DNA of 64,000 bases, from the NCBI RefSeq assembly GCF_004362895.1, contig NZ_SNXI01000004.1:62001-126000 (forward strand), in the 5' to 3' direction. Source of the DNA: Idiomarina aquatica (GTDB taxonomy: Bacteria; Pseudomonadota; Gammaproteobacteria; Enterobacterales; Alteromonadaceae). Shown here one piece after another: positions 29,322 through 37,814 of this stretch. The translations under genes and the position numbers were made by a program. Within the stretch, counting starts at the first letter, position 1. Each line of letters begins with the position of its first letter. Below the pieces are notes generated by a model. That model worked only from the letters and a program-made list of their open reading frames with translations, was not told the DNA's origin and did not search any database.

Positions 29322-31073
29322 TTAATACAACGAGGGTAGGTCGTTGCGGCGAGGTTTAGGCTGTTTGTCCAGAGCTTTGCGCAAGCTCTGATACAGTGTT
29401 TTGCCGTCCGTCCATTTTGGTTTTGTTGCACTGAAAAGCGATTGTTGCAGGGTATTTAATTGCTGCTGTAAATTTTCATCGACACTGTTCCCTTGCGCCA
29501 CCCAGCGTGCCAAATCACCCAACGCGACCAGCCGTTTATTAAAGCGCTGCTGTGCCCACTTGCGCAGGAATTCATCTGCTTTACGGGCGTGGTTGTCGGC
29601 ACAGGCTTTCTGGAAGTTACGCCACTGCTGATTGTCGGTTAGCGGTTTCTCTGCACTACGGCGGTTTGGCACCTCCGTTGGTTGACGCTTTTTGCGGCGC
29701 CAGAACCACGCCAGGTTGCCCAGCAGTGATATACCCAATAATGCCGCCAGTACGCTAATAACACGCTGACCAGCGGACTCTGTGAGCGTGTCTTTTTGAT
29801 TCTGCGCTGAGCCGGCCTGATCATCTTTAGCAGGAGTCTCAGTTTTCGGCTCTGGCTCTGCCTGCGAGTCTGTATCATTCAGCTCGTTAACAACCCCATT
29901 AACCGTCAGGTTGACAGCGTCGGTACGGGTAATATCACGTTGACCCCGCTTGGTATTAAACCATGGGATCTCAAGTGCAGGTAATTGCAGACTGCCCGGT
30001 TCATTGGGAACCACTGCATAACTCATGGTTTTTTGGGCAATGGTTACGCCGTTGCGGACAAATTGGTCTGTTTTTTCGTTGTCTGGATAAACCCTTACCG
30101 AATCGGGGAATTGCGGTTGAATTGCCGGCAATTGCTCGGGCTTCACACCAACAGCAGTTAATTGGTAACTCAGCGTAATGGGTTCACCTACATCGATGCT
30201 GGATTTTTCCGGCGTCAGTGATTGCGAAATAGTGACTAATTCACTGGGCAACCAATGGCCCTGCCAGTTTGCCGGTACCGGCTTGACCTGTACCGAAACC
30301 GTTTTACCGATAGTACTTACCGGCTGTGTATTGGAGAAGGATGAGAAAATAGAGCGCTGTCCTTCGGCATAGACCTCACCATCGAACCGTGCGCCCTCAA
30401 TGTCAAACTCCCCCGACTTGTTGGGGGTTATCTGGTAGGTTCGTTGATAAACCTTATAACGCCGTCCATTGAGCATTTTCGTGGACTCTTCGTCAGAACC
30501 TATCTGACGAATGTCAGCATGCTCCATTTTCGGCGGCATCAAGTTACCTTTATTTAAATCTGCCGCCAGATAAAGCCGCACAATATAGGTAAATGGTTGT
30601 TGCAGGAATACCGACTGACTGTCTAGGGTGCTTTCGATAAAGGCGATTTTATCCGAGCGGGAACTGGTGTCACTCCCTGCAGGTAGCACCTCCACAGTGA
30701 TTGGTTGCGATTGTGCGCCATCCATCATAATCGCCGGAATGGTGTAGTCACCTTGTTGTCTGGCAATTAGCACGGTGGTAAAGCGCGTTAATTTACTCAG
30801 GTCACCATTGACGATAGATGTTTGTCGGCTGACTGAGGTACGACCGACGATAAAATCACTGAGTAATTGCTGTGGCTGAAAGGCTGAACTGTCGACATCA
30901 TCATTAAAGGTTACCGTCAGCACAAAAGATTCATCGACGATAACCGGATTTTTGTCGACCGAGGCTTCGATAGTAGTGACCTGAGCGTAGGCCGGTGTAG
31001 CACATAAAGTACCAAACAGGGTACTGACACTTAGCAGTATAAAGCCGGTTAGTTGCTTTATCGACCTTACCAT
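29322..31073 (-). CDS. batD: BatD family protein (oxygen-tolerance locus)
   Basis: A 583-aa membrane-anchored periplasmic protein. The signal peptide (FILLSVSTLFGTLCATPAYA) is followed by repeated beta-sandwich segments typical of BatD (VDKNPVIVDESFVLTVTFND, TYQITPNKSGEFDIEGARF). A hydrophobic segment near residue 440 (VISVLAALLGISLLGNLAWFW) is followed by a basic cytoplasmic tail. BatD proteins occur with MoxR ATPases and von Willebrand A proteins in Bacteroides aerotolerance loci and many proteobacteria; their exact action is unsettled. It is the last gene of the six-gene minus-strand operon and overlaps the batB stop by seven bases. Confidence 0.85.
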   Translation of the reverse strand: MVRSIKQLTGFILLSVSTLFGTLCATPAYAQVTTIEASVDKNPVIVDESFVLTVTFNDDVDSSAFQPQQLLSDFIVGRTSVSRQTSIVNGDLSKLTRFTTVLIARQQGDYTIPAIMMDGAQSQPITVEVLPAGSDTSSRSDKIAFIESTLDSQSVFLQQPFTYIVRLYLAADLNKGNLMPPKMEHADIRQIGSDEESTKMLNGRRYKVYQRTYQITPNKSGEFDIEGARFDGEVYAEGQRSIFSSFSNTQPVSTIGKTVSVQVKPVPANWQGHWLPSELVTISQSLTPEKSSIDVGEPITLSYQLTAVGVKPEQLPAIQPQFPDSVRVYPDNEKTDQFVRNGVTIAQKTMSYAVVPNEPGSLQLPALEIPWFNTKRGQRDITRTDAVNLTVNGVVNELNDTDSQAEPEPKTETPAKDDQAGSAQNQKDTLTESAGQRVISVLAALLGISLLGNLAWFWRRKKRQPTEVPNRRSAEKPLTDNQQWRNFQKACADNHARKADEFLRKWAQQRFNKRLVALGDLARWVAQGNSVDENLQQQLNTLQQSLFSATKPKWTDGKTLYQSLRKALDKQPKPRRNDLPSLY

Positions 31074-32917
31074 TTTTGTTTTACTCCCTCGGGTTGTGAT
31101 GCCCGCCGTTGATTCCGTCGTTGGCTTTCCAGTAACATTTTATTGCGCAGCAGAATACTCGGGTCGTCCGGAATACGGTTCATCCATTGCTCCAGTTGTT
31201 GCGCGCGTTCAGGGTCAATATCGTCAGCAAATTGAGTCTGGCTATTACGTTGTTGCTGTTGCGGGTTAGCATCTTGTTGACCGTCTTGTTGCGCCTGTTG
31301 CTCGCGATTTTGTGGCTGTTGTTGCTGCGGTTTTTGTTCGGCTTCGCCTTCTTGCTTGCCGTCGTCTGACTGATCTTGTTGTTGGCTTTGCTGCGATTCG
31401 CCTTGTTGACCCTGATTATTGCCGGCATCGTTATTTTGGTTTTGGTTATCCTGATTCTGGCCCTGTTGCTGGCGGCTGTCGTCTTGCTCCTGCTCGCCAT
31501 CCTGCTGGTCGTTTTCGCCCTGTTGTTGCTGCTGTTGCTCCTGTAAAAGCTCGTCCATTAATGCTGAATTTTGTTCGGCTTCGGTCCAGTTTGGTTTTTT
31601 ATCCAAAGCGGTTTGATAGGCTTCTTTAGCGGCTTCAAACTGTTGCTGTTGTGCCAGCGCATTACCGCGGTTATACCAACCCTCGGCGCTGTCGAGTTGG
31701 GCAAAACTGTCCGCGGCGGCGCTATAATCACCAGCGCGGTATTGCGCTACGCCGCGGCGTAGTGGGTCTCGACTAAGTTCAGCCGCTGCCTGATAATCCT
31801 CTTGCATTAACAGTTGCTGCGCCTGCTGCGATTGATTAAGCCACCAGGACGGCGCACTTTTTTGCTCTTGCGCTATAACCTGAGTTGACGTCATGGACAG
31901 CAACGGTAACAGAGCCAGCGCCAACCATGTGCCTAAACTGCCGCCGCGACGCCAGCTAAACAGCATAATGGGTATCAGTAGCAATGCCAAAAAAGGGCCG
32001 TTGTCGCGCCACTGGTCACCTTGTTGCTGTTGGTCTCCGTCCTTGCCTTCCCGAGTCAACGGCGGTTGCTGAACAAATTGGGCAATATCGCTATTGTCGG
32101 CACGCACGGTTTCATAAATCCCGCCCGTTAAACGTGCTAAATCGCTTAAACGTGACGGTACTAATTTGGCGATTACCGTTTGTCCAAAGCGGTCTTTAAG
32201 CAGGTTGCCGTCGCTGTCGCGGATTGGCGCGCCTTGCTCGGTGCCAACGCCAAGTATCGAGACCCGGTGTGACTGTTGACGCAGGTATTGAGTCAAGGCA
32301 TTGAGTTCACTGGTTGCTATGCCGTCAGTTAGCCAGTAGATGTCACCTTCGGCATAGCCGGCATTGCGTAGCAATTCGTCGGCTAACTTAAGCGCACGTA
32401 ACGGCTCGCTACCTGAGCGCGGCATAATCTCCGGCGACAATGACGGAATTAAGTTTAGTAGGTTGTTATTATCCGCAGTCAGCGGGCTGATAATAAACGC
32501 GTCGTCGGCATAAGCAATGAGACCGGTATCGCCATCCAGTCCGGACTTGACCAAATCCATGGCTTTGAAACGCAGCTGGGTTAAGCGGCTGGGTTGAATA
32601 TCGGAGGCAAGTACAGAGGGCGACATGTCCATAATGACGACTTGTCCGGTCTCCAGCTGGTAAACGGGTTGTGGTAAACGTTCCCAGGTTGGCCCGGCGA
32701 GCGCGACCGAGCTAATCAGCCAAAATAGGCCCAGGCGGTGGGCCGACCAGGGTGTTTGTTTGCCTCCTGAAGCAACTAACACTTGTGCCAAATGATTAGG
32801 CAGCCATTGATGCCAACCCGATTGTGTTTTTTGTATCACCAATAACCGCCAATAGAAAGCGGCCAGTGGCAACAGTGCCAATAACCACCAGGGGCGTAAA
32901 AAATGAAAGTCAGCCAC
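31067..32917 (-). CDS. batB: VWA and TPR protein, BatB-BatC type, with Gln-rich tail
   Basis: A product of about 616 aa. I chose the GTG at 32917 because GGAGG lies 7 bases before it and it makes an 8-base overlap with batA; the frame is open back to 32953. Two hydrophobic N-terminal segments precede a von Willebrand A domain (about 75-290) with a MIDAS motif of the DxSxS form (DMSPSVLASD). A membrane segment follows near 305-345. TPR-like repeats come next (about 380-460, AEGWYNRGNALAQQQQFEAAKEAY). A tail of about 120 residues is almost all Gln, Asn, Asp and Glu. It combines BatB and BatC features in one chain. Confidence 0.85.
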   Translation of the reverse strand: MADFHFLRPWWLLALLPLAAFYWRLLVIQKTQSGWHQWLPNHLAQVLVASGGKQTPWSAHRLGLFWLISSVALAGPTWERLPQPVYQLETGQVVIMDMSPSVLASDIQPSRLTQLRFKAMDLVKSGLDGDTGLIAYADDAFIISPLTADNNNLLNLIPSLSPEIMPRSGSEPLRALKLADELLRNAGYAEGDIYWLTDGIATSELNALTQYLRQQSHRVSILGVGTEQGAPIRDSDGNLLKDRFGQTVIAKLVPSRLSDLARLTGGIYETVRADNSDIAQFVQQPPLTREGKDGDQQQQGDQWRDNGPFLALLLIPIMLFSWRRGGSLGTWLALALLPLLSMTSTQVIAQEQKSAPSWWLNQSQQAQQLLMQEDYQAAAELSRDPLRRGVAQYRAGDYSAAADSFAQLDSAEGWYNRGNALAQQQQFEAAKEAYQTALDKKPNWTEAEQNSALMDELLQEQQQQQQGENDQQDGEQEQDDSRQQQGQNQDNQNQNNDAGNNQGQQGESQQSQQQDQSDDGKQEGEAEQKPQQQQPQNREQQAQQDGQQDANPQQQQRNSQTQFADDIDPERAQQLEQWMNRIPDDPSILLRNKMLLESQRRNQRRASQPEGVKQKW

Positions 32918-33896
32918 GGCGAAGCCTCCATGGACGGTGATGCAACAACGCAATAATAATCATAACCAGTAATGCCGCGGCCAGAGGCAAGAAAAATAGT
33001 GCCTGCCGCGGTCGCAACTGCTGTGGTGAGCCGGCAATTGGCTCTAACTCATCAAGCAGCTGATAAATTTGCTCAAGTTCTTCGGTGCTGCGGGCGCGAA
33101 AATAGCGGCCGCCGGTGGTTTCGGCAATCCGCTGCATTAGCGGCACATCCAGATCGCGACTTGGGTTAACCCGACGTTGGCCAAAAAAGCTGTCGACCAC
33201 GACTTCTTCGGCACCCACGGCTATGGGATAAATACGCACGTCAAAGGCGTCGGCTAACTCTAATGCTTGATCCGGAGTTAGATTACCAGCGGTGTTTTGG
33301 CCGTCAGTCAATAAAACCAGCACCCGGTTGGTCTCTTCTTTACTGCGAAAGCGCTTTACCGATAAAGCGATGGCATCACCGATAGCGGTGCGCTCGCCCA
33401 CCAATCCCAGTACCGATTCCTGCAACATTTGCCGAACTGTCTCACGGTCGTAGGTCATGGGGGTTTGCAAAAACGCCGTATCGGCAAAAAAGATAAGTCC
33501 TAGTCGGTCCCCCTCGCGGCGGCTGATAAAGTCGCCCAACACCGATTTAACCATAGTCAGCCGGTCGACGTTATCGCCGTCTAACTGCATATCGGCAATT
33601 TCCATGCTGCCGGATAAATCGACAGCCAGCATGATCTCACGGCCTTCGGAGCGCACCGGTAAAGGCTCTCCCAGCCATTGCGGCCTGGCGGCGGCTGCCA
33701 GCACTAACAGCCAACATAACGACAGCAATATCCACATCCATGGTTTAGTGCGCATACTGTGTTGCGCATTAGCCAGGCCGTTCAGTGAGGGGATACGAAT
33801 AGCCGATAATGCCGGTGAACCCGCCGGTAATAAATAGCGGATCAACCAGGGCAGGGGTAACAAAATAAATAACCATGGCCAGGCAAACTCAAACAT
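32910..33896 (-). CDS. batA: VWA domain membrane protein, BatA type
   Basis: A 328-aa protein with N-terminal hydrophobic segments (FAWPWLFILLPLPWLIRYLL and WMWILLSLCWLLVLAAAA). A von Willebrand A domain (about 85-280) follows, with an intact MIDAS (MLAVDLSGSME ... TDGQNTAGN). A C-terminal membrane segment (ALFFLPLAAALLVMIIIALL) ends the protein. The ATG at 33896 has GAGG upstream and overlaps the preceding gene by eight bases; the frame stays open further upstream but without similarity. VWA proteins of these loci bind metal-dependent partners and act with the MoxR ATPase. Confidence 0.88.
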   Translation of the reverse strand: MFEFAWPWLFILLPLPWLIRYLLPAGSPALSAIRIPSLNGLANAQHSMRTKPWMWILLSLCWLLVLAAAARPQWLGEPLPVRSEGREIMLAVDLSGSMEIADMQLDGDNVDRLTMVKSVLGDFISRREGDRLGLIFFADTAFLQTPMTYDRETVRQMLQESVLGLVGERTAIGDAIALSVKRFRSKEETNRVLVLLTDGQNTAGNLTPDQALELADAFDVRIYPIAVGAEEVVVDSFFGQRRVNPSRDLDVPLMQRIAETTGGRYFRARSTEELEQIYQLLDELEPIAGSPQQLRPRQALFFLPLAAALLVMIIIALLHHRPWRLRRG

Positions 33897-34359
33897 GTTC
33901 ACCTCGGTGTTGTTTTTTTGTCTGCGAGCGCGCCTGGCTGCGAACCTGCTTAATCCATTGCATCGCCACGTTCTTGTAGGCGTTGATAAGTTCATGATTG
34001 GCTGGCTGGTAAAGCAATTGATCGTGTTGTGTGACTAACTCCGCCGGCGCATCAATAAAAGTCAGCCAATCTTTACCATTAAGTTTGGCGATAGTTTGGC
34101 GGGGGAAGTAGACCAGAGCTACCCGCTTGCATAACAACGTAATATCACTGGCTGACGGACGTTGTAGCTGTTGTAATTTAGCTAACGCGATGCGTTGTGG
34201 CTTTCGTGCCCGATGTTGACGCCACAACCACCACAATAAAACAGCGACAACGACCAGTATAACCATGCCAATGGCAACAACAGGCCAGGCCGGCGGCCAC
34301 CAACTGGCAGCGCCGGGCTCGACGATATCGTTGAGTTGTTGTAAAGATGCCTGTTGCAT
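33889..34359 (-). CDS. DUF4381-type small membrane protein
   Basis: A 156-aa protein with one membrane segment (WPVVAIGMVILVVVAVLLWWLW, about 24-46) followed by a basic cytoplasmic domain (LPRQTIAKLNGKDWLTFID-like, about 95-120). Proteins of this size and layout lie between DUF58 and VWA genes in gammaproteobacterial MoxR loci and are grouped as DUF4381. Molecular function is unknown; membrane anchoring of the VWA/MoxR assembly is a guess. Confidence 0.75.
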   Translation of the reverse strand: MQQASLQQLNDIVEPGAASWWPPAWPVVAIGMVILVVVAVLLWWLWRQHRARKPQRIALAKLQQLQRPSASDITLLCKRVALVYFPRQTIAKLNGKDWLTFIDAPAELVTQHDQLLYQPANHELINAYKNVAMQWIKQVRSQARSQTKKQHRGEHV

Positions 34360-34386
34360 GAATCGACTACCTATATCCTTTAACTG

Positions 34387-35349
34387 TTAACGCAGAGATT
34401 GCCATTGTTGCTCAAGTGCCTCGGCACTACTGACATAGGTCAGCGCTAAACCATACTGTTCGAATTGCTGTTGTTGATGTTGCTGACGTTGTTTAGCGCT
34501 ATCGTGATAACGTTGCCGCTGGCGTGAGTCGGCCAAATTGATTTGTGCTTGCTGAAGGCCGTCAAATACCGCTAATGGCTGACTGGAATAGCCCGCCGGC
34601 AATTCACACTCCATCGGATCATACAGGCAGAAACAACGCACCGAATTACGTCGGTTAAGACGCGCTAACAGCTCAAGTAGTTCCTCATCAATGTAGCGAA
34701 AATCGCTAATGATATTGATTAAACTGCCGGGCTTGACCAGCTGCTGTAAGCGCCGCAAGGAGTCCGCTAACGGTGCGTCATGCGGACGCTGTTGCTGTTG
34801 CCAACGGTGGTAACTGTCTTTGTGAATGTCGACAGCACTGTGTAAAAAGTGTAAAACACCCGCCTGCCGGGCTGCCGGTTTGTGTTCGCGGTGCATCCAG
34901 CCATTGCTGATGATACCGCCAACCCGGTCACCACGCTGTTGTGCCTGCCACGCCAGAGCAGCGAGTAAATGACAGCTCTGCACGGACTTGAACAACAGCT
35001 GGCTGCCAAATAATTGGGTAAGCGCCAGGTCGGCAACTAAAAATACCGGCCGTTCTTTTTCTTCCCGATAAAGCTTGGTGTGTGGTTTGCCCGTGCGTGC
35101 CGTTACCCGCCAGTCGATCGAGCGAATATCATCACCAGCCTGATAGTGACGGACTTCGTCAAACTCCATACCGCGGCCGCGAGTTTTACTCAGCAACGGG
35201 CCACTTTGGCTTACCGCCGGCAGGTGGCGACGATGCTTGGCGAAAGCCGGCAGCTTTGTCCGGTAATACATAAGTTCCTGTATACCCGGCTGCAAACCAT
35301 CACTGTGGAGTTTATCCAGCCAAAACCGAGACTGCTCAAGCGACAACAT
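34387..35349 (-). CDS. DUF58 domain protein of the MoxR locus
   Basis: A 320-aa protein carrying the DUF58 signature region GRGMEFDEVRHYQAGDDIRSIDWRV-like (residues about 55-80), followed by a VWA-like fold (VFLVADLALTQLFG; LINIISDFRYIDEE). DUF58 proteins nearly always follow a MoxR ATPase gene. The gene starts two bases after moxR ends on this strand, so the two are surely cotranscribed. Role unknown. Confidence 0.87.
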   Translation of the reverse strand: MLSLEQSRFWLDKLHSDGLQPGIQELMYYRTKLPAFAKHRRHLPAVSQSGPLLSKTRGRGMEFDEVRHYQAGDDIRSIDWRVTARTGKPHTKLYREEKERPVFLVADLALTQLFGSQLLFKSVQSCHLLAALAWQAQQRGDRVGGIISNGWMHREHKPAARQAGVLHFLHSAVDIHKDSYHRWQQQQRPHDAPLADSLRRLQQLVKPGSLINIISDFRYIDEELLELLARLNRRNSVRCFCLYDPMECELPAGYSSQPLAVFDGLQQAQINLADSRQRQRYHDSAKQRQQHQQQQFEQYGLALTYVSSAEALEQQWQSLR

Positions 35350-35351
35350 AG

Positions 35352-36308
35352 TTAGGGTGCCGGCACCAATGTCACGATCTTATCGATCACTTGGTCCGGT
35401 GTTACGCCATCGGCTTCGGCCTGGTAGCTAATAATAATACGATGCCGCAAACAGTTGTGCACGACACTATTGATATCGTCCGGCGTAACAAAGTCACGGC
35501 CATCCAGCCAGGCACTGGCGCGAGCACAACGTTCCAGCGCAATGGTGGCCCGTGGGCTTGCCCCATAGGCTATCCAACGTGCTAATTCGCTATCGTAATT
35601 GGCCGGCTGACGCGTCGCTATTACCAGTTGCACCAGGTAGTTTTCTACCGCGTCATCCAGGTAAATTTGCATCACCTGCTTACGGGCAGCAAACAGTTGT
35701 GCCTGGGTTAACGGCGTTGGCATTGCTTCTTCACCTTCAATCACCTCGCCACGCGTTAAACGGAGAATTTTTTGCTCGGTTTCCGCGTCAGGGTAGTCGA
35801 GCTTCAGGTGCATTAAAAAGCGGTCTAACTGTGCTTCTGGTAAGGGATAGGTTCCCTCTTGCTCCAGCGGGTTTTGTGTTGCCAATACCATGAATAAGTC
35901 CGGCAGCGGGTAGCTACGCTGGCCGACGGTGATTTGCCGCTCGGCCATAGCCTCGAGCAGTGCTGACTGCACTTTCGCCGGCGCCCGGTTAATTTCATCA
36001 GCCAGAATCAAATTATGGAATAACGGCCCCTGCTGAAATTCAAAGGTCCCATTTTCGGGGCGATAGATATCAGTACCGGTTAAATCGGCGGGTAATAAGT
36101 CCGGCGTAAACTGTACGCGGTGGAAGTCGCCTTCGATACCTTTAGCCAGCGCTTGTACCGCGCGAGTCTTTGCCAAACCAGGCGGACCCTCGACCAATAA
36201 GTGGCCATCCGCCAGCACGGCGAGCAGCAAATTACGGGTAAACTCGGGCTGACCCAATACCTGACGGTCGAGAAACTCATGTAATGCGTTAAATTGTGAG
36301 GCGGCCAT
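35352..36308 (-). CDS. MoxR family AAA+ ATPase
   Basis: A 318-aa AAA+ ATPase. Walker A is EGPPGLAKT (about residue 40), Walker B is LILADEINRAP, and sensor-1 lies in FMVLATQNPLEQEGTYPLPEAQLDRF, a hallmark of the MoxR family. MoxR proteins act as chaperones that activate or insert metal into partner enzymes together with VWA proteins. It is the first gene of the minus-strand operon moxR-DUF58-DUF4381-batA-batB-batD. The upstream region is shared with the divergent fadIJ operon. Confidence 0.93.
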   Translation of the reverse strand: MAASQFNALHEFLDRQVLGQPEFTRNLLLAVLADGHLLVEGPPGLAKTRAVQALAKGIEGDFHRVQFTPDLLPADLTGTDIYRPENGTFEFQQGPLFHNLILADEINRAPAKVQSALLEAMAERQITVGQRSYPLPDLFMVLATQNPLEQEGTYPLPEAQLDRFLMHLKLDYPDAETEQKILRLTRGEVIEGEEAMPTPLTQAQLFAARKQVMQIYLDDAVENYLVQLVIATRQPANYDSELARWIAYGASPRATIALERCARASAWLDGRDFVTPDDINSVVHNCLRHRIIISYQAEADGVTPDQVIDKIVTLVPAP

Positions 36309-36399
36309 GGGACTCCTGCTTACTGTTTGTACCCTCTACTTATGCTATTTTTGGGGTAGTCATTAAATTTTTAAAGTCATAGATAGTAACACTTTAAAC

Positions 36400-36413
36400 A
36401 AAACGATGGTTTT
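36400..36413. promoter_or_regulatory. PsrA-type operator candidate upstream of fadI
   Basis: A perfect palindrome AAAAC-GATG-GTTTT. This matches the AAAC-N2-4-GTTT core described for Pseudomonas PsrA, a TetR-family fatty-acid sensor, though the outer bases are A/T where the motif has C/G. It lies 91 bases before fadI. Confidence 0.4.
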
Positions 36414-36453
36414 AATCTGCAGGATAAACCGCTAGAATTTGTAACAAAATCTA

Positions 36454-36470
36454 TTGTGGTCAGACCAGTA
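36454..36470. promoter_or_regulatory. FadR-type operator upstream of fadI
   Basis: Contains the perfect 11-base palindrome TGGTCAGACCA (36457-36467), matching the core of enterobacterial FadR sites (TGGTNNGACCA). It lies 34 bases before the fadI start, where it could repress fadIJ until long-chain acyl-CoA is present. Confidence 0.7.
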
Positions 36471-36503
36471 TTGGCTTGGCCTTAATCATATTGGAGAAAA
36501 GCT

Positions 36504-37814
36504 ATGGCAGCAACACAAGCGTTGCGTACCCCAAATGGGGATAGAATCGCGATCGTCGCAGGGTTGCGAACCCCGTTTGCACGGCAGGCGACCGATTACC
36601 ACGGCGTGCCGGCGGTCGACTTGGGCAAAATGGTGGTGCAGGAATTAATTAACCGCACAGGCATTGACGCGGCATTAGTAGAGCAGTTGGTATTTGGGCA
36701 GGTTGTACAAATGCCGGAAGCGCCAAATATTGCCCGCGAAATCGTTTTGGGAACCCAGTTGCCCGTTGATGTTGATGCCTACAGCGTGAGCCGCGCCTGT
36801 GCGACCAGCTTTCAAACCACGGTTAACGTCTTAGAAACCATGCTGGCCGGTAACATTACCGTGGGTATTGCCGGTGGTGCCGATTCTTCCTCGGTGCTGC
36901 CCATTGGCGTCAGCAAAAAGCTGGGACGGGCGTTAGTGGACCTGAATAAAGCCAAAAGTCTGGGCCAACGGCTCAGTATTTTGCGCCGCTTAGGCTTAAA
37001 AGACTTGTTGCCGTTGCCGCCTGCGGTCGCCGAATACAGCACCGGCCTGAGTATGGGGCAAACGGCTGAGCAAATGGCTAAATCTCATCATATTTCGCGC
37101 GAAGCGCAGGACCAGCTGACCGTAGATTCGCATCAAAAGGCGCATCAGGCATGGGAAGCCGGCTGGTTAGATGCTGAAGTGATGACCGCTTATCCTGAGC
37201 CCTATAAAAAGCATATTAGCCGCGATAACAACGTGCGCGGCGATAGCCAAATCGACAAACTGGCGAAATTAAAGCCGGTTTTTGATCGCAAGCATGGCAC
37301 GGTAACTGCGGCTAATAGTACGCCGCTGACTGATGGCGCATCCGCGGTTATGTTGATGACCGAAAGCCGCGCCAAAGAATTAGGCTATGAGCCGTTAGGT
37401 TACATCCGTAGTTATGCCTTTAGTGCGATTGGCGTCGAAAAAGACATGTTGATGGGACCTTCCTATGCTACGCCGATAGCGCTTGACCGTGCCGGCATGA
37501 CGCTGGCGGATCTGGATTTGATCGATATGCACGAAGCCTTTGCTGCGCAAACCCTGACTAACATGAAAATGTTTGCCAGCAAGACGTTTGCACAACAGAA
37601 CCTGAATCGTAGCGAAGCCATTGGCGAAATTGATCCGGCTAAATTTAACGTCTTGGGCGGCTCGATTGCTTATGGCCATCCGTTTGCCGCAACGGGTGCG
37701 CGAATGATTACACAGATGCTACACGAACTACGCCGTCGAGGCGGTGGTACCGCACTGACAACGGCTTGTGCTGCCGGTGGCCTGGGTGCTGCAATGATTT
37801 TGGAGAGTGAATAA
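36504..37814 (+). CDS. fadI: 3-ketoacyl-CoA thiolase FadI
   Basis: The 436-aa thiolase cleaves 3-ketoacyl-CoA in the beta-oxidation set known from anaerobic growth in E. coli. The nucleophile Cys lies in [13 protein letters not shown] near residue 99. The catalytic His is in [17 protein letters not shown], and the second Cys in [13 protein letters not shown]. Length equals E. coli FadI (436 aa) and differs from FadA (about 390 aa). GGAG precedes the ATG. Its stop (TAA, 37812-37814) overlaps the fadJ ATG by one base. Confidence 0.95.
   Translation: MAATQALRTPNGDRIAIVAGLRTPFARQATDYHGVPAVDLGKMVVQELINRTGIDAALVEQLVFGQVVQMPEAPNIAREIVLGTQLPVDVDAYSVSRACATSFQTTVNVLETMLAGNITVGIAGGADSSSVLPIGVSKKLGRALVDLNKAKSLGQRLSILRRLGLKDLLPLPPAVAEYSTGLSMGQTAEQMAKSHHISREAQDQLTVDSHQKAHQAWEAGWLDAEVMTAYPEPYKKHISRDNNVRGDSQIDKLAKLKPVFDRKHGTVTAANSTPLTDGASAVMLMTESRAKELGYEPLGYIRSYAFSAIGVEKDMLMGPSYATPIALDRAGMTLADLDLIDMHEAFAAQTLTNMKMFASKTFAQQNLNRSEAIGEIDPAKFNVLGGSIAYGHPFAATGARMITQMLHELRRRGGGTALTTACAAGGLGAAMILESE

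Noticed and set aside
29039-29431. Several overlapping open frames on both strands of the repeat arrays
   Set aside because: They are Pro/Arg/Gly-rich translations of the GC-rich 40-bp repeat, with no ribosome-binding sites and no protein-like features.
31187-31629. Hydrophobic Leu-rich open frames opposite batB
   Set aside because: They are antisense reads of the CAG/CAA-rich Gln tail, which always yields Leu runs.
32910-33995. Longer BatA starting at 33995
   Set aside because: The extra residues are Arg-rich and unrelated to the family; the ATG at 33896 has a ribosome-binding site and gives the normal N-terminal membrane segment.
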